From Mycolicibacterium frederiksbergense (lineage in GTDB: Bacteria > Actinomycetota > Actinomycetes > Mycobacteriales > Mycobacteriaceae), in the NCBI RefSeq assembly GCF_029893345.1, contig NZ_JARXVE010000004.1, positions 483,835 to 547,834 on the forward strand: DNA of 64,000 bases. The letters run 5' to 3'. Position numbers and translations under genes: made by a program. The notes beneath the pieces are model-generated. The model saw nothing but the letters and a program-made list of their open reading frames with translations, did not search any database and was not told the origin of the DNA. Numbering within the stretch: position 1 is the stretch's first letter; each line of letters starts with the position of its first letter. Below are positions 28,607-37,665 of this stretch, piece by piece.

Positions 28607-30822
28607 GCCTTGGCCACCTTTACCGTGATGGGCGCCTGGCCCGGTTCACTCGCCTCACGTTCCAACGCCACCAGCGCCACCGCGCGGGCGTGGTAACGCG
28701 CCGAGATCGACTCATCGGTGCCACCGGTCAGAATCGGCACCGGGGCCATTCCCTTGGCGTGGCGCGCGGCATTGCGGCCCAGTTCGCGGTAGTTCTTGGC
28801 GGTCAGCAGGGGTGCGACGCTGAACAGTTCGAGGTTGGCCAGCGGGGCCAGGTCGCGGCGGTGGATGAGCGCAGTGCCCTTGCCCTGCAAGCCGATTCCG
28901 ATCCCCGACCCGGATAGCTTGGCCGCGGTCAACCCGATCAACCCGACGTCGATGGTCGAGCGCACCCGGACGAACCGGGGCACGCAGCCCTCCTCCTCCA
29001 GCCCGGCGGACAGCTGGCGGATCACCTCGCCGATCGGCAGACCGCACAGGCTCAGCCACACGCTGCGGCCCAGCGCCGGCGACAGCCCGATGACCACCTC
29101 ACGCGGATCGCTGCCCTGGCGCGCCGGTTCGACGTCGGTGACCAGGATGTGGCCGGCATGCTCGGCCTGGTCGGCGGTCAACTCGGCGGTGTTGCGCTGC
29201 TGGCGGACGTTGTCGATCTCGGCCCGACGCTGCTCGGTGAGCGTGTAACCCGTTCCGGGCCCGGCATAGTCGTTGGGATCGGTGATCTTAGACAGCACCC
29301 GGAACTGCTCATCGAAGATCGCCGAGGTCTGCAATTGGTCGCCGCGCAGCCGTTCGGAAGTCAGCCGCATGATGGCTTCGGCCTCCTCGCGATAGCCGGT
29401 GCGCTCGAGCGAGGCGACCACATCGAACACCGTGAGCTGCTTGGCCTCGATGGCATTGGCCGCCTCCGCGACGGCCTTCGGATCGCCGGGCGGCAGGTCG
29501 CGTGAGCCGTTGGCGACCACCACCTCCTCGATGTGGGCGTCGTCGAAATCGGCCAGGCCCAGGTCGCGGTACACCGCCTGCACAGCCGTCGCGGCCCGTC
29601 GTCGCACCGCGGCCAGATGCTCGGGCGACACCGTGCGCAAACCGCCATCCGCGCCCCAATCCCGTTGCAGCACCAGGAAATCGTCCATATCGTCGGCATT
29701 GAAGTTGGACAGCGCAAACGCATTGTCGTAGCGCGGAATCGAGCCGAATCCGGAGAAGATGAAATCCGCGCCGGCCAACAGCACCGGCAGCGTATGTGCA
29801 CTGCGACGGATGTCGGACTCGGAGATCAGGTTGTCGTTGCCCGCACACGATTCCAGATCGCGCATCATCACCATCAGGTTCTCGGCGAGCAACTCTTTCA
29901 TGCCCTCGGGCACTGAGGCCACCACGCCGACCCCATCGATGCCGCCGTTCTGCACGCCCTGGGATCCCAGCGCCCGGGCCAGCGATACGCAGCGCGATTC
30001 CAGGTACAGGATCGAGCACTTCTCGGCCGCACCCATCAACACCTCGGCCCCGCCGCCGCTGGTGACCCGCATCTTCAGGCCGCGCGACGCATAGGCGCTG
30101 GTCAGGATCGCCTTCGAGAACGGGGTGTCATCGCCGTCGACGAACACCTGCTCGGTGCCGTAGATCGAGATGGTCTCGGCATAACTGGTCAGCCCGCGCA
30201 TGCCCAGCCGCAGTTCCATGGCCTCCTCGATCGCGCACTGCGCCATCGCGCCGGGCGTGCCGACCTGCGAACCAATCAGCAACGCAACAGCATTCGACGG
30301 TGCGTCACCGAGCACCGGCACGGTCGTCTCGACCTCGCGGAACCCGTAGGCCACCGCGCTGGCCGCATCAGCGGCGATCAGCAGTGGGTCGTCGAGCTGG
30401 TTGGTGACGTGGGCCTGATTGCTCGGGGTGCGCCGGGCCCGCATCTTGGCCATCGCCATCTGCATCTCCACCGGGGTGAGCACCGCGATGACCTTGGCCA
30501 GCTTGGCCGGGGTGATGCCGCCGATCAGCCGCACCACCTCGGCGCGGGGCACTCCCGGGTCGACGGTCAGCCGGGCCAGCTCGACCTCGGTGAGCGCCAT
30601 CGCCTCCGGCGCGACGTCGAGGTCCAGGCCATAGGTGGCGATGAACTCGTCGATCACGTCGAAGTCGGCGGCGGCCTTGCCGTCCATCTCGATGACCTGC
30701 CCGTCGCGGATGACCAGCGACGGCTGCGGGTCGTTCGGACTGCTCATCGCGGCCAGACCGAGATCGGGGTTCACGACGCTGAAACCGTCCAGATTCACCG
30801 GCTTCGCATCGAGAATCCGCAT
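28603..30822 (-). CDS. Adenosylcobalamin-dependent diol/glycerol dehydratase, fused large and medium subunits
   Basis: 739 residues from ATG 30822. Residues about 1-555 are the large (PduC/DhaB) subunit: KPVNLDGFSVVNP, MSSPNDPQPSLVI, and the barrel motifs GSQGVQNGG and FSGFGSIPRYDNAFALSNF. Residues about 575-739 are the medium (PduD) subunit: REVVIGLSPALGRSV, RSTIDVGLIGLTAAKLSGSG. The enzyme turns 1,2-propanediol or glycerol into an aldehyde by B12 radical chemistry. The open frame extends to a TTG at 30876 without a ribosome binding site; 30822 fits the family N-terminus better. No cobalamin riboswitch is seen upstream. Confidence 0.9.
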   Translation of the reverse strand: MRILDAKPVNLDGFSVVNPDLGLAAMSSPNDPQPSLVIRDGQVIEMDGKAAADFDVIDEFIATYGLDLDVAPEAMALTEVELARLTVDPGVPRAEVVRLIGGITPAKLAKVIAVLTPVEMQMAMAKMRARRTPSNQAHVTNQLDDPLLIAADAASAVAYGFREVETTVPVLGDAPSNAVALLIGSQVGTPGAMAQCAIEEAMELRLGMRGLTSYAETISIYGTEQVFVDGDDTPFSKAILTSAYASRGLKMRVTSGGGAEVLMGAAEKCSILYLESRCVSLARALGSQGVQNGGIDGVGVVASVPEGMKELLAENLMVMMRDLESCAGNDNLISESDIRRSAHTLPVLLAGADFIFSGFGSIPRYDNAFALSNFNADDMDDFLVLQRDWGADGGLRTVSPEHLAAVRRRAATAVQAVYRDLGLADFDDAHIEEVVVANGSRDLPPGDPKAVAEAANAIEAKQLTVFDVVASLERTGYREEAEAIMRLTSERLRGDQLQTSAIFDEQFRVLSKITDPNDYAGPGTGYTLTEQRRAEIDNVRQQRNTAELTADQAEHAGHILVTDVEPARQGSDPREVVIGLSPALGRSVWLSLCGLPIGEVIRQLSAGLEEEGCVPRFVRVRSTIDVGLIGLTAAKLSGSGIGIGLQGKGTALIHRRDLAPLANLELFSVAPLLTAKNYRELGRNAARHAKGMAPVPILTGGTDESISARYHARAVALVALEREASEPGQAPITVKVAKA

Positions 30823-30923
30823 CCTGCCGAGGTAGGCGCCGTCGCTATCCGTCACCCGGACAATCTTGAGGGACAAATGCTATTTGGTCTACCCATTACG
30901 TCTTTTGGTTCGAGGGCGGCGAC

Positions 30924-30958
30924 AAAAAACTCCCCACCAGGGATAACCTGGTGGGGAG
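30924..30958 (-). terminator. Intrinsic terminator of tRNA-Ser(CGA)
   Basis: On the minus strand, CTCCCCACCAGG pairs perfectly over 12 bp (30947-30958 with 30930-30941, 5-nt loop) and is followed by TTTTTT. It directly follows the tRNA-Ser gene and separates it from the dehydratase operon. Confidence 0.92.
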
Positions 30959-30965
30959 ATTATGG

Positions 30966-31053
30966 CGGTGGCGGAGGGATTTGAACCCTCGGACGGGGGT
31001 TACCCGTCACACGCTTTCGAGGCGTGCTCCTTAGGCCGCTCGGACACGCCACC
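30966..31053 (-). tRNA. tRNA-Ser (anticodon CGA)
   Basis: Acceptor stem GGTGGCG/CGCCACC with discriminator G. The anticodon loop CTCGAAA gives CGA. The long variable arm and TTCAAAT T-loop are typical. The 3' CCA is encoded (30965-30963), unlike the other tRNAs in this window. Confidence 0.93.
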
Positions 31054-31171
31054 GTGTGGCAGCTTACCGGTCCCGCGCCGCATGCCCTAATCGGCGAGTG
31101 TGAACTCGATGACGAAAATCGGCCGCGGACTCGCCATCGACTTCACACTCGGCGCCAGAACCAGGCAGGAC

Positions 31172-31624
31172 TCAGCGCTGGGCGGCGAAGAACTCCTCCA
31201 GCAGGGCTGCGCAATCGCCGGCCAGGACCCCACCAACCACCTCGGGCCGGTGATTGAGCCGGCGGTCGCGCACCACATCCCACAGCGAGCCGACCGCCCC
31301 AGTCTTGGGTTCCCACGCGCCGAACACCACCCGCGCCACCCGGGCCAGCACCAACGCGCCCGCGCACATCGTGCACGGCTCGACCGTCACCGCCAGCGTC
31401 GTACCCTCCAGGCGCCAGCCGTCACCCAGGCGCGCCGCCGCGGCCCGCATCGCCACGATCTCGGCATGCCCGGTCGGATCCCCGGTGGCCTCCCGGACAT
31501 TGGCCGCGCGGGCCAATTCGGTTCCATCGGCGGCGAACACCACCGCGCCGATCGGTACATCCCGCGGCCCGGCCGTGCGAGCGGCCGCAAGGGCAGCGCG
31601 GATCAGGTCGTCGTCAGATCTCAC
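31172..31624 (-). CDS. tadA: tRNA adenosine-34 deaminase / cytidine deaminase family
   Basis: 150 residues with the zinc/catalytic motif TGHAEIVAMRAA and the cysteine pair EPCTMCAGAL. VPIGAVVF and the C-terminal helix fit TadA, which makes inosine-34 in tRNA-Arg(ACG). A tRNA-Arg with anticodon ACG, its substrate, is encoded at 45358-45430. GTG start at 31624 overlaps the preceding stop by four bases, so it is coupled to the associated-protein gene. Corresponds to Rv3752c (recalled). Confidence 0.88.
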   Translation of the reverse strand: MRSDDDLIRAALAAARTAGPRDVPIGAVVFAADGTELARAANVREATGDPTGHAEIVAMRAAAARLGDGWRLEGTTLAVTVEPCTMCAGALVLARVARVVFGAWEPKTGAVGSLWDVVRDRRLNHRPEVVGGVLAGDCAALLEEFFAAQR

Positions 31625-32127
31625 CGGCCGAGTTTGTCGAGCACGGCCGCCAATTCGTCGGCGAAGCCCATCTCGCGGGCAATCCGCCCGATCTGCTCGT
31701 CGGCGTACAGGTCGGTCTCCGCCAGGATCACCCCGAGCACGTCCTCGTGTAGGCCGATATCCGCCAGCACCGAGAGGTCGCCCTCCTCGAACGGGTCGGA
31801 ATCCTCCAGGTCCTCCTCGTCGAGGTCGGCGTCCAAGTTCTCCAGCGCCTCGGCGGCGAAGTCATAGTCCAGCGCTGCGGTGGCATCCGACAGCAGCAGC
31901 CGGGTTCCCGCAGGTGCGGGCCGCACGATCACGAAAAACTCGTCGTCCACATCGATCAGCCCGAACACCGCCCCGGCGCTGCGCAGCTCACGCAACTCGG
32001 TCTCGGCCGCGGTCAAGCTCCGCAACGATGCCGCGCGCATGTTTGCGCACCGCCACTTGCCGTCCTCTCGAACAACAGCCACCCCGAAACCATCGGGCAG
32101 GTCTGCCGGCGCACGCTGTGCTCCCAT
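31621..32127 (-). CDS. tRNA adenosine deaminase-associated protein (Rv3753c-like)
   Basis: 168 residues. It starts with a compact alpha/beta domain (GFGVAVVREDGKWRCANM, FGLIDVDDEFFVIVRP) and contains a highly acidic stretch (about 97-125, ENLDADLDEEDLEDSDPFEE), ending with a helical segment. The actinobacterial family is named for its constant position before tadA; the biochemical role is unknown. The overlap with tadA here supports a shared function. Confidence 0.82.
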   Translation of the reverse strand: MGAQRAPADLPDGFGVAVVREDGKWRCANMRAASLRSLTAAETELRELRSAGAVFGLIDVDDEFFVIVRPAPAGTRLLLSDATAALDYDFAAEALENLDADLDEEDLEDSDPFEEGDLSVLADIGLHEDVLGVILAETDLYADEQIGRIAREMGFADELAAVLDKLGR

Positions 32128-32211
32128 GCCCGCCTACGGTAGTCGCCGACCAGCAACTTTGACCAGGGATCACCCTCGGGCCTGGTGGCGCGGGTATGCC
32201 AACCTTGATGC

Positions 32212-33171
32212 GTGACGAACACACCGGTGTGCGTGGTAGGCCTGGGCTTGATCGGGGGTTCGCTGATGCGGGCCGCCGCCGCGGCCGGACGCGAAGTTTT
32301 CGGCTACAACCGGTCGCTGGAGGCCGTCGCGGATGCCAAGTCAGACGGCTTCGACGCCACCGAGAACCTCGACGAGGCACTGCGCCGGGCCGCGGACTGC
32401 AATGCGCTGATCGTGCTGGCGGTGCCGATGCCGGCCCTGCCGCTGATGCTGGGTCACATCCGCGAGACCGCGCCGGAGTGCCCGCTGACCGACGTCACCA
32501 GCGTCAAGGGCGCGGTACTGCACGCGGTAAGCAAGTTCGGGCTGCTTCGGAACTTCGTCGGGGGCCATCCGATGGCAGGCACCGCGCATTCGGGCTGGTC
32601 GGCCGGAGATGCCCGACTTTTCGTCGGCGCACCATGGGTGGTCAGTGTCGACGACCATGTCGATGCGGGCGTGTGGTCACTGGTGACGCAGCTGGCGCTG
32701 GACTGCCACGCGGTGGTGGTACCGGCCCGCTCCGACGAACACGACGCGGCGGCCGCGGCCATCTCGCATCTGCCGCACCTGTTCGCCGAGACGCTGGCGG
32801 TGATCGCCGGGGAGGTGCCGCTGGCCTTCGCCCTGGCGGCCGGCTCCTTCCGGGACGGCACCCGGGTGGCGGCCAGCGCACCCGATCTGGTGCGAGCCAT
32901 GTGCGAAGCCAACGCCGACCAGCTGCTGCCCGCGCTCGAGCAGGGCATCGAACTGCTGACCCGCGCCAAGCAGACGCTCACCAGCACCGGGTCGGTCGCC
33001 GATCTGGTCGAGACGGGCCATGCCGCGCGCATGCGCTACGACAGCTTCAGCCGGCCCGAGATCATCACCACAGTGGTCGGTGAACCGAACTGGCGGGCCC
33101 AACTCGCCGCCGAAGGACGTGCCGGCGGGGTGATCAGATCCGCTCTGCCAGTCCTGGGTAGTCAAGAATGA
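32212..33171 (+). CDS. tyrA: Prephenate dehydrogenase
   Basis: 319 residues. The NAD-binding motif is [17 protein letters not shown], and the catalytic region has [15 protein letters not shown] and [13 protein letters not shown] (His essential for prephenate oxidation). This is the tyrosine branch of aromatic amino-acid synthesis. The start is GTG at 32212. The 3' end overlaps the convergent glycolipid-binding gene by 38 bases. Corresponds to Rv3754. Confidence 0.9.
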   Translation: MTNTPVCVVGLGLIGGSLMRAAAAAGREVFGYNRSLEAVADAKSDGFDATENLDEALRRAADCNALIVLAVPMPALPLMLGHIRETAPECPLTDVTSVKGAVLHAVSKFGLLRNFVGGHPMAGTAHSGWSAGDARLFVGAPWVVSVDDHVDAGVWSLVTQLALDCHAVVVPARSDEHDAAAAAISHLPHLFAETLAVIAGEVPLAFALAAGSFRDGTRVAASAPDLVRAMCEANADQLLPALEQGIELLTRAKQTLTSTGSVADLVETGHAARMRYDSFSRPEIITTVVGEPNWRAQLAAEGRAGGVIRSALPVLGSQE

Positions 33172-33721
33172 AACCGTCGGAATCCACCGTGATGGTGGTG
33201 TCGGCCACCGGCGACTGCAGCTTGATGCCGGTGCCCGGACCGGCACTGGCGTAGGTGATCGCGGCGGTCTCCACGGCGAAGTCCGGCAACCGCACGTAGA
33301 CCACCGGCAAGGTGACCGTTTCAGCGCGCTGATGCAGCCCGGTGCGACGGATCGGCAGCGCGTTGAAGAACGGGCTGAACACCACGTCGACATCGAGGGC
33401 GCCGCCGAAGGCCGACCGCTTGGTCTGCGCGTGATCCTGCACCAGCCACATGTTCTCCTCATCGCGGGCGATGGAGAGCTGGCGTTCCCGCTCGGCCAGG
33501 GTGACGCTGAGCGAAAGCCGCTTGGTGGCCCCGGTCTCGTCGGTGACCAGGTCGTAGGAGGCCGAGAAAGCCGGGTGGGCAGCGGTAGCCGCGGCCACGA
33601 TCCGGCCATAGGCCTTGATCCGCTTGCCCGACAGCTGCACCCGCGCCGACTCCATCCGAGGCACGTCGTGCGCCCGCCAGGTCAACACCGCTGGCCAGGC
33701 ACTGTCCTTCTGGTCACTCAC
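33134..33721 (-). CDS. Putative glycolipid-binding protein (DUF1089 type, Rv3755c-like)
   Basis: 195 residues of a beta-rich fold of the glycolipid-binding family: [43 protein letters not shown] and [12 protein letters not shown]. No signal peptide. The GTG start at 33721 overlaps the proZ stop (GTGA), making this the last gene of the proXVWZ transcript. Whether it assists osmolyte transport is unknown. The 3' end is antisense to the last 38 bases of tyrA. Confidence 0.78.
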   Translation of the reverse strand: MSDQKDSAWPAVLTWRAHDVPRMESARVQLSGKRIKAYGRIVAAATAAHPAFSASYDLVTDETGATKRLSLSVTLAERERQLSIARDEENMWLVQDHAQTKRSAFGGALDVDVVFSPFFNALPIRRTGLHQRAETVTLPVVYVRLPDFAVETAAITYASAGPGTGIKLQSPVADTTITVDSDGFILDYPGLAERI

Positions 33722-34512
33722 CCTTCTACCGTAGGCGACGACGCTTGGCGTTCGTAGCCCAGTCCGGAACTCCCGCCGGGGCGGCCCGCGGTCCGCAATT
33801 CCAGCGCGACCTCGTCACTGAGCAGCGGCTGCGGAAGGCGGCGCCAGCCAGCCAACCGGCCGCTGCCGGGCACCGACAGCCACACCGCGAACGCCAGCGC
33901 GGCATCCAGAATCAGGGCCAGCGCGGTCACCATGAACGCACCCACCAGCGCAATGTGGAACTGGCGCACCTTGATCCCGTCGATCAGATACCGGCCCAGC
34001 CCACCGAGACTGGCATAGGCGGCCACCGTCGCCGTCGCCACGATTTGCAACGTCGCGGTGCGCAGCCCACCCAGGATCAGCGGCAGCGCATTGGGTACCT
34101 CGACGCCCAGCAGCACCCGGCGTTCGGTCATCCCCATCGACCGGGCCGCATCCACCACGGAGCGGTCCACATTGGCGATGCCGGCATACGTTCCGGCCAG
34201 CAGCGGCGGGATGCCCAGCAGCATCAGTGCGACCGTCGGCGGCACCAACCCCAGCCCCCACAGCAGCACCCCGAGCAGCAGCACGCCGAGGGTGGGCAGG
34301 GCGCGCAGCGCGTTGACCCCGGTGACGACGAGGAAGGTGCCGCGCCCGGTGTGGCCGATGATCATGCCGATCGGGACGGCGATCAGCGCCGAGGCCGCCA
34401 CCGCGACCACGGTGTACTGCAGGTGTTCGGCGATGCGGCTGGCCAGCCCGGCCGGCCCGGCCCAGTTCGCGGCGGTGAAGATGAAGTCCAGCGCCTGCTG
34501 CAGGAAGTTCAT
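33718..34512 (-). CDS. proZ: Glycine betaine/proline-type ABC transporter permease
   Basis: 264 residues with about five or six helices and the EAA loop SVVDAARSMGMTERRVLLGVEVPNALPLILGG. A cytoplasmic tail of about 40 residues ends the protein. It forms the second permease half beside ProW for uptake of compatible solutes. Overlaps both neighbours by four bases. Confidence 0.88.
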   Translation of the reverse strand: MNFLQQALDFIFTAANWAGPAGLASRIAEHLQYTVVAVAASALIAVPIGMIIGHTGRGTFLVVTGVNALRALPTLGVLLLGVLLWGLGLVPPTVALMLLGIPPLLAGTYAGIANVDRSVVDAARSMGMTERRVLLGVEVPNALPLILGGLRTATLQIVATATVAAYASLGGLGRYLIDGIKVRQFHIALVGAFMVTALALILDAALAFAVWLSVPGSGRLAGWRRLPQPLLSDEVALELRTAGRPGGSSGLGYERQASSPTVEG

Positions 34513-35162
34513 CCGGCCACCTTGATCCGGGGCGTGCGCACCCAGGGTGTGAGGGCCTTTCCGGCCAGCATGATCAGGGTGTCGACGACGATGGCCAACA
34601 CGAAGATCGCGATGATGCCGGCGATGATCTGGTTGCTCTTGTTGGACTGGTAACCCTCGGTGAACCAGGTGCCCAATCCGCCGATGCCGATCACCGAACC
34701 CACCGACACCATCGAGATGTTGGTGACCGCCACCACCCGCAGCCCGGCCACCAGCACCGGGATGGACAGCGGAAGCTCCACCTTGAGCATCCGCATCAGC
34801 GGCCGGTAGCCGATCGCCGTCGCCGCGTCGCGCACCTGCTCGGGCACCGCGTCCAGCGCTTCGGGCACCGCCCGCACCAACAGCGCGGTGGTGTAAAGGG
34901 TCAGCGCCACAATGACATTGGCCTCATCGAGGATGCGGGTCGGAATGATCAGCGGCAGCACCACGAACAGCGCCAGCGACGGGATGGTGAAAATGATGCT
35001 CGCGGTGACGGTGGTCAACCGTCGCAGCCCGGAGGTGCGCTGCACCGCGGCGCCCAGCGGGACCGCGATCAGCAGCCCCAGCACGACGGGCACCAGCGAC
35101 AGCCGCAGGTGCACGATGGTCAGCGCCCACAGGTCATCGAGATGATTCAGCAGATACCGCAT
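34509..35162 (-). CDS. proW: Glycine betaine/proline-type ABC transporter permease
   Basis: 217 residues, about six helices, EAA loop EQVRDAATAIGYRPLMRMLKVELPLSIPVLVAG. The ATG at 35162 overlaps the proV stop (TGATG); a TTG one codon earlier is possible but less likely. Pairs with ProZ. Confidence 0.88.
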   Translation of the reverse strand: MRYLLNHLDDLWALTIVHLRLSLVPVVLGLLIAVPLGAAVQRTSGLRRLTTVTASIIFTIPSLALFVVLPLIIPTRILDEANVIVALTLYTTALLVRAVPEALDAVPEQVRDAATAIGYRPLMRMLKVELPLSIPVLVAGLRVVAVTNISMVSVGSVIGIGGLGTWFTEGYQSNKSNQIIAGIIAIFVLAIVVDTLIMLAGKALTPWVRTPRIKVAG

Positions 35163-36274
35163 CAATCACCCAACGCGGGGCTGTGCCGTTGTTCCTCCAG
35201 GGCCGCCAACACGTCGCCGGCCCGCACCCCGCCGACGACCTGGTCCTTGCCGTCGACCGCCACGCCCAGACCCGACGGTGAGGACAGCGCCGCATCCAGG
35301 GCCTGGCGCAGAGTACCGTCGGGCCGGAACAGCGAGCCCCCGGCAATCGTGCTGTCGTAGAGCGACTTTCCGCTCCGGTGCACCTCGACCCCGCCAGCGT
35401 TGACCCACCCGTAGGGCGCGCCGTCGGGTTTGGTGATCAGCACCCAGTCACCGGGACCCAATTGCAGCCCGTCAATTCCGGCCTCGGGGACCTGCCGGAT
35501 GTCGTGCAGCGGCAGCCCCGTGGCGTGAAAGAACTGCAGCCCGCGGTAGCCGCGGTCGGCCCCGACGAAACCCGCCACCAGGTCATTGGCCGGGTTGGAC
35601 AACAACCGGGCCGGCGCGTCGTACTGCTGCAACGTGCCCCCGCGGCCGAACACCGCGACCTTGTCCCCGAGCTTGATCGCCTCGTCGATATCGTGCGTGA
35701 CGAACACGATCGTCTTACGCAATTCGCTTTGCAACCGCAGGATTTCGGCCTGCAGTTCCTCCCGCACCACCGGGTCGACCGCGCTGAACGGCTCGTCCAT
35801 CAGCAGCACCGGCGGATCGGCGGCCAGGGCGCGCGCCACCCCGACCCGCTGCTGCTGGCCACCGGACAACTGCGCCGGATACCGATCGGCCAGCTTGGGG
35901 TCCAGGCCCACCCGTTCCATCACACCGATCGCGGCCTTGCGGGCGCGGCGCCGGGACTCACCACGCAACACGGGCACCGTCGCGACATTGTCGACCACCC
36001 GCAGATGCGGCATCAGCCCGGCGCTCTGGATGACGTACCCGATACCGAGGCGCAGCCGCACCGGATCGACCGTGCTGACATCCTCACCGTTGACGGTGAG
36101 CCGGCCCGAGGTGGGCTCGATCATCCGGTTGATCATCCGCATCGAGGTGGTCTTACCGCAGCCCGAGGGACCGACGAACACCGTCAACGTGCCCTGTGGC
36201 ACTTCGAGATTGAGATTGTCGACGGCGACCGTGCCGTCCGGGTAGCGCTTGGTGACGTTGTCGAATGTGATCAT
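35162..36274 (-). CDS. proV: Glycine betaine/proline-type ABC transporter ATP-binding protein
   Basis: 370 residues. Walker A GPSGCGKTT, signature LSGGQQQR, Walker B VLLMDEPFSAVDP, then FVTHDIDEA. The C-terminal part (about 245-370) has two CBS-like repeats (VLITKPDGAPYGWVNAGG, GLGVAVDGKDQVVGGVRAGD), which sense ionic strength in OpuA-type transporters. The start at 36274 (MITFDNVTKRYPDG) is the family N-terminus and overlaps the proX stop. Confidence 0.9.
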   Translation of the reverse strand: MITFDNVTKRYPDGTVAVDNLNLEVPQGTLTVFVGPSGCGKTTSMRMINRMIEPTSGRLTVNGEDVSTVDPVRLRLGIGYVIQSAGLMPHLRVVDNVATVPVLRGESRRRARKAAIGVMERVGLDPKLADRYPAQLSGGQQQRVGVARALAADPPVLLMDEPFSAVDPVVREELQAEILRLQSELRKTIVFVTHDIDEAIKLGDKVAVFGRGGTLQQYDAPARLLSNPANDLVAGFVGADRGYRGLQFFHATGLPLHDIRQVPEAGIDGLQLGPGDWVLITKPDGAPYGWVNAGGVEVHRSGKSLYDSTIAGGSLFRPDGTLRQALDAALSSPSGLGVAVDGKDQVVGGVRAGDVLAALEEQRHSPALGD

Positions 36275-37194
36275 GGCGTCACCGGCTCGTCGAATCCGTT
36301 GTCCTTGACCCACTTTTCGGCCGCATCGTCCGGATCGACACCCGCATTGCCCTCGACCGAGGTGTTCAACTCGACCAGGGCTTCGGTGGTGAGTTTGGCC
36401 GACACCGCATCGAGCACGGTTTTGAGTTCATTCGACATCTTCTGGGAGGCCACCAGCGGAACGACATTGGCGGCGAGGAAGACGTTCTTGGGGTCCTCCA
36501 GAACCACCAGGTTGTGCTGCCCGATCGCCGGTGAGGTGCTGAAGATGTTGGCCGCCGTGATCGTGCCGCCGTTGAGAGCTTGGACGGTGGCCGGCCCGCC
36601 GCCGTCGCTGATCGCGACGAAGTTGGCCGGCGCGATGTCCAGACCGTATCGGGACTTGAGGCCGACCAGCCCGGTCTGACGGGTCTGAAACTCCGACGGC
36701 GCACCGACTTTCACCTCGGCCGAATGCTCGGCCAGATCCGCGATGCTCTTCAGGTTCCACCGTGCGGCGGTGTCGGCGGTGACCGCGAGGGTGTCCTTGT
36801 CGTCGGCGGGCGACGGATACAGAATCGACAGATCACCGGGCAACGCCTTGAGCAGCCCGATCAGCACCGCGTCGGGAGTGGTGGCAGTGGTGCCCTTGTC
36901 GAAGTACTGCAGCAGGTTGCCGGTGTACTCGGGGATGAGATCGATCGAGTGATCCTGCACCGCAGGGATATACGTCTCCCGACTGCCGATACCGAACTGC
37001 CTGCCGATCTGAAAGCCATTGGCCTCCAGCGCCTGGGCATAAATCTCGGCGATGATCTTGGACTCCGGGAAATCGGCGGATCCGACGGTGATCGTTTTCA
37101 GGTCACCCGAGATCGGCCCGCCGCCCAATGGATTGGCACTGCCACACGCAGACAACAAAAGCGCAAGCAGGGCCACGAGTATTCGCAAGTGCAT
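36271..37194 (-). CDS. proX: Glycine betaine/proline-type ABC transporter substrate-binding lipoprotein
   Basis: 307 residues. Lipobox LLSAC (cysteine at residue 17 from ATG 37194) and an OpuAC-type binding domain: KTITVGSADFPESKIIAEIYAQALEANG, LIPEYTGNLLQYF. The ATG at 37194 has GAAAGGA 7 bases upstream, whereas the GTG at 37200 lies too close to it. First gene of the proX-V-W-Z-glycolipid-binding transcript, every junction overlapping by 1-4 bases. Rv3759c equivalent. Confidence 0.9.
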   Translation of the reverse strand: MHLRILVALLALLLSACGSANPLGGGPISGDLKTITVGSADFPESKIIAEIYAQALEANGFQIGRQFGIGSRETYIPAVQDHSIDLIPEYTGNLLQYFDKGTTATTPDAVLIGLLKALPGDLSILYPSPADDKDTLAVTADTAARWNLKSIADLAEHSAEVKVGAPSEFQTRQTGLVGLKSRYGLDIAPANFVAISDGGGPATVQALNGGTITAANIFSTSPAIGQHNLVVLEDPKNVFLAANVVPLVASQKMSNELKTVLDAVSAKLTTEALVELNTSVEGNAGVDPDDAAEKWVKDNGFDEPVTP

Positions 37195-37311
37195 TCGCAC
37201 GTCCTTTCGGCGTGTTCAGCCTTTCCCGACCCTATAGCCCACGCCCGACATGCCGCCGGGATTTAACCCACGGTGGTTTGCTTTGACGCCGCGGCGCGCG
37301 AAGATGACAAC

Positions 37312-37662
37312 ATGACCAGCGATCCGTCCGCATCGCCCGATTTGCCCGAGCCCACGCCGGGCCCACCGTCCCCGCCGGAGGCGGAGGTACCCGTCCCGCC
37401 CAGCTTCACCCGCGCCGGGGCGCTGTGGTCGGCCCTGATCCTGGGCTTTCTGGTGCTGATCGTGCTCTTGATCTTCATCGCGCAGAACACGGCCTCCACC
37501 GCATTCACCTTCCTGAGCTGGCACTGGTCCCTGCCGCTGGGAGTGGCCATCCTGGGCGCCGCGGTGGCCGGCGGACTGCTGACCTTCGCCGCCGGCACGG
37601 CGAGAATTTTCCAGTTGCGCCGCGCCGCCAAGAAGAACTTCAAGGCCGCCCAGCGCAGCTGA
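37312..37662 (+). CDS. LapA-domain membrane protein (Rv3760-like)
   Basis: 116 residues: a Pro/Glu-rich cytoplasmic N-terminus of about 35, then two membrane helices (about 36-57 and 72-93) joined by the short FLSWHWSLPLG loop, and a basic end (RRAAKKNFKAAQ). This is the DUF1049/LapA layout. The function in mycobacteria is not known. Divergent from proX. Confidence 0.78.
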   Translation: MTSDPSASPDLPEPTPGPPSPPEAEVPVPPSFTRAGALWSALILGFLVLIVLLIFIAQNTASTAFTFLSWHWSLPLGVAILGAAVAGGLLTFAAGTARIFQLRRAAKKNFKAAQRS

Positions 37663-37665
37663 ACA

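Noticed and set aside
30877..30962. Cobalamin riboswitch before the B12-dependent dehydratase
   Set aside because: The short spacer holds only the tRNA-Ser terminator; no B12-box-like sequence and not enough room.
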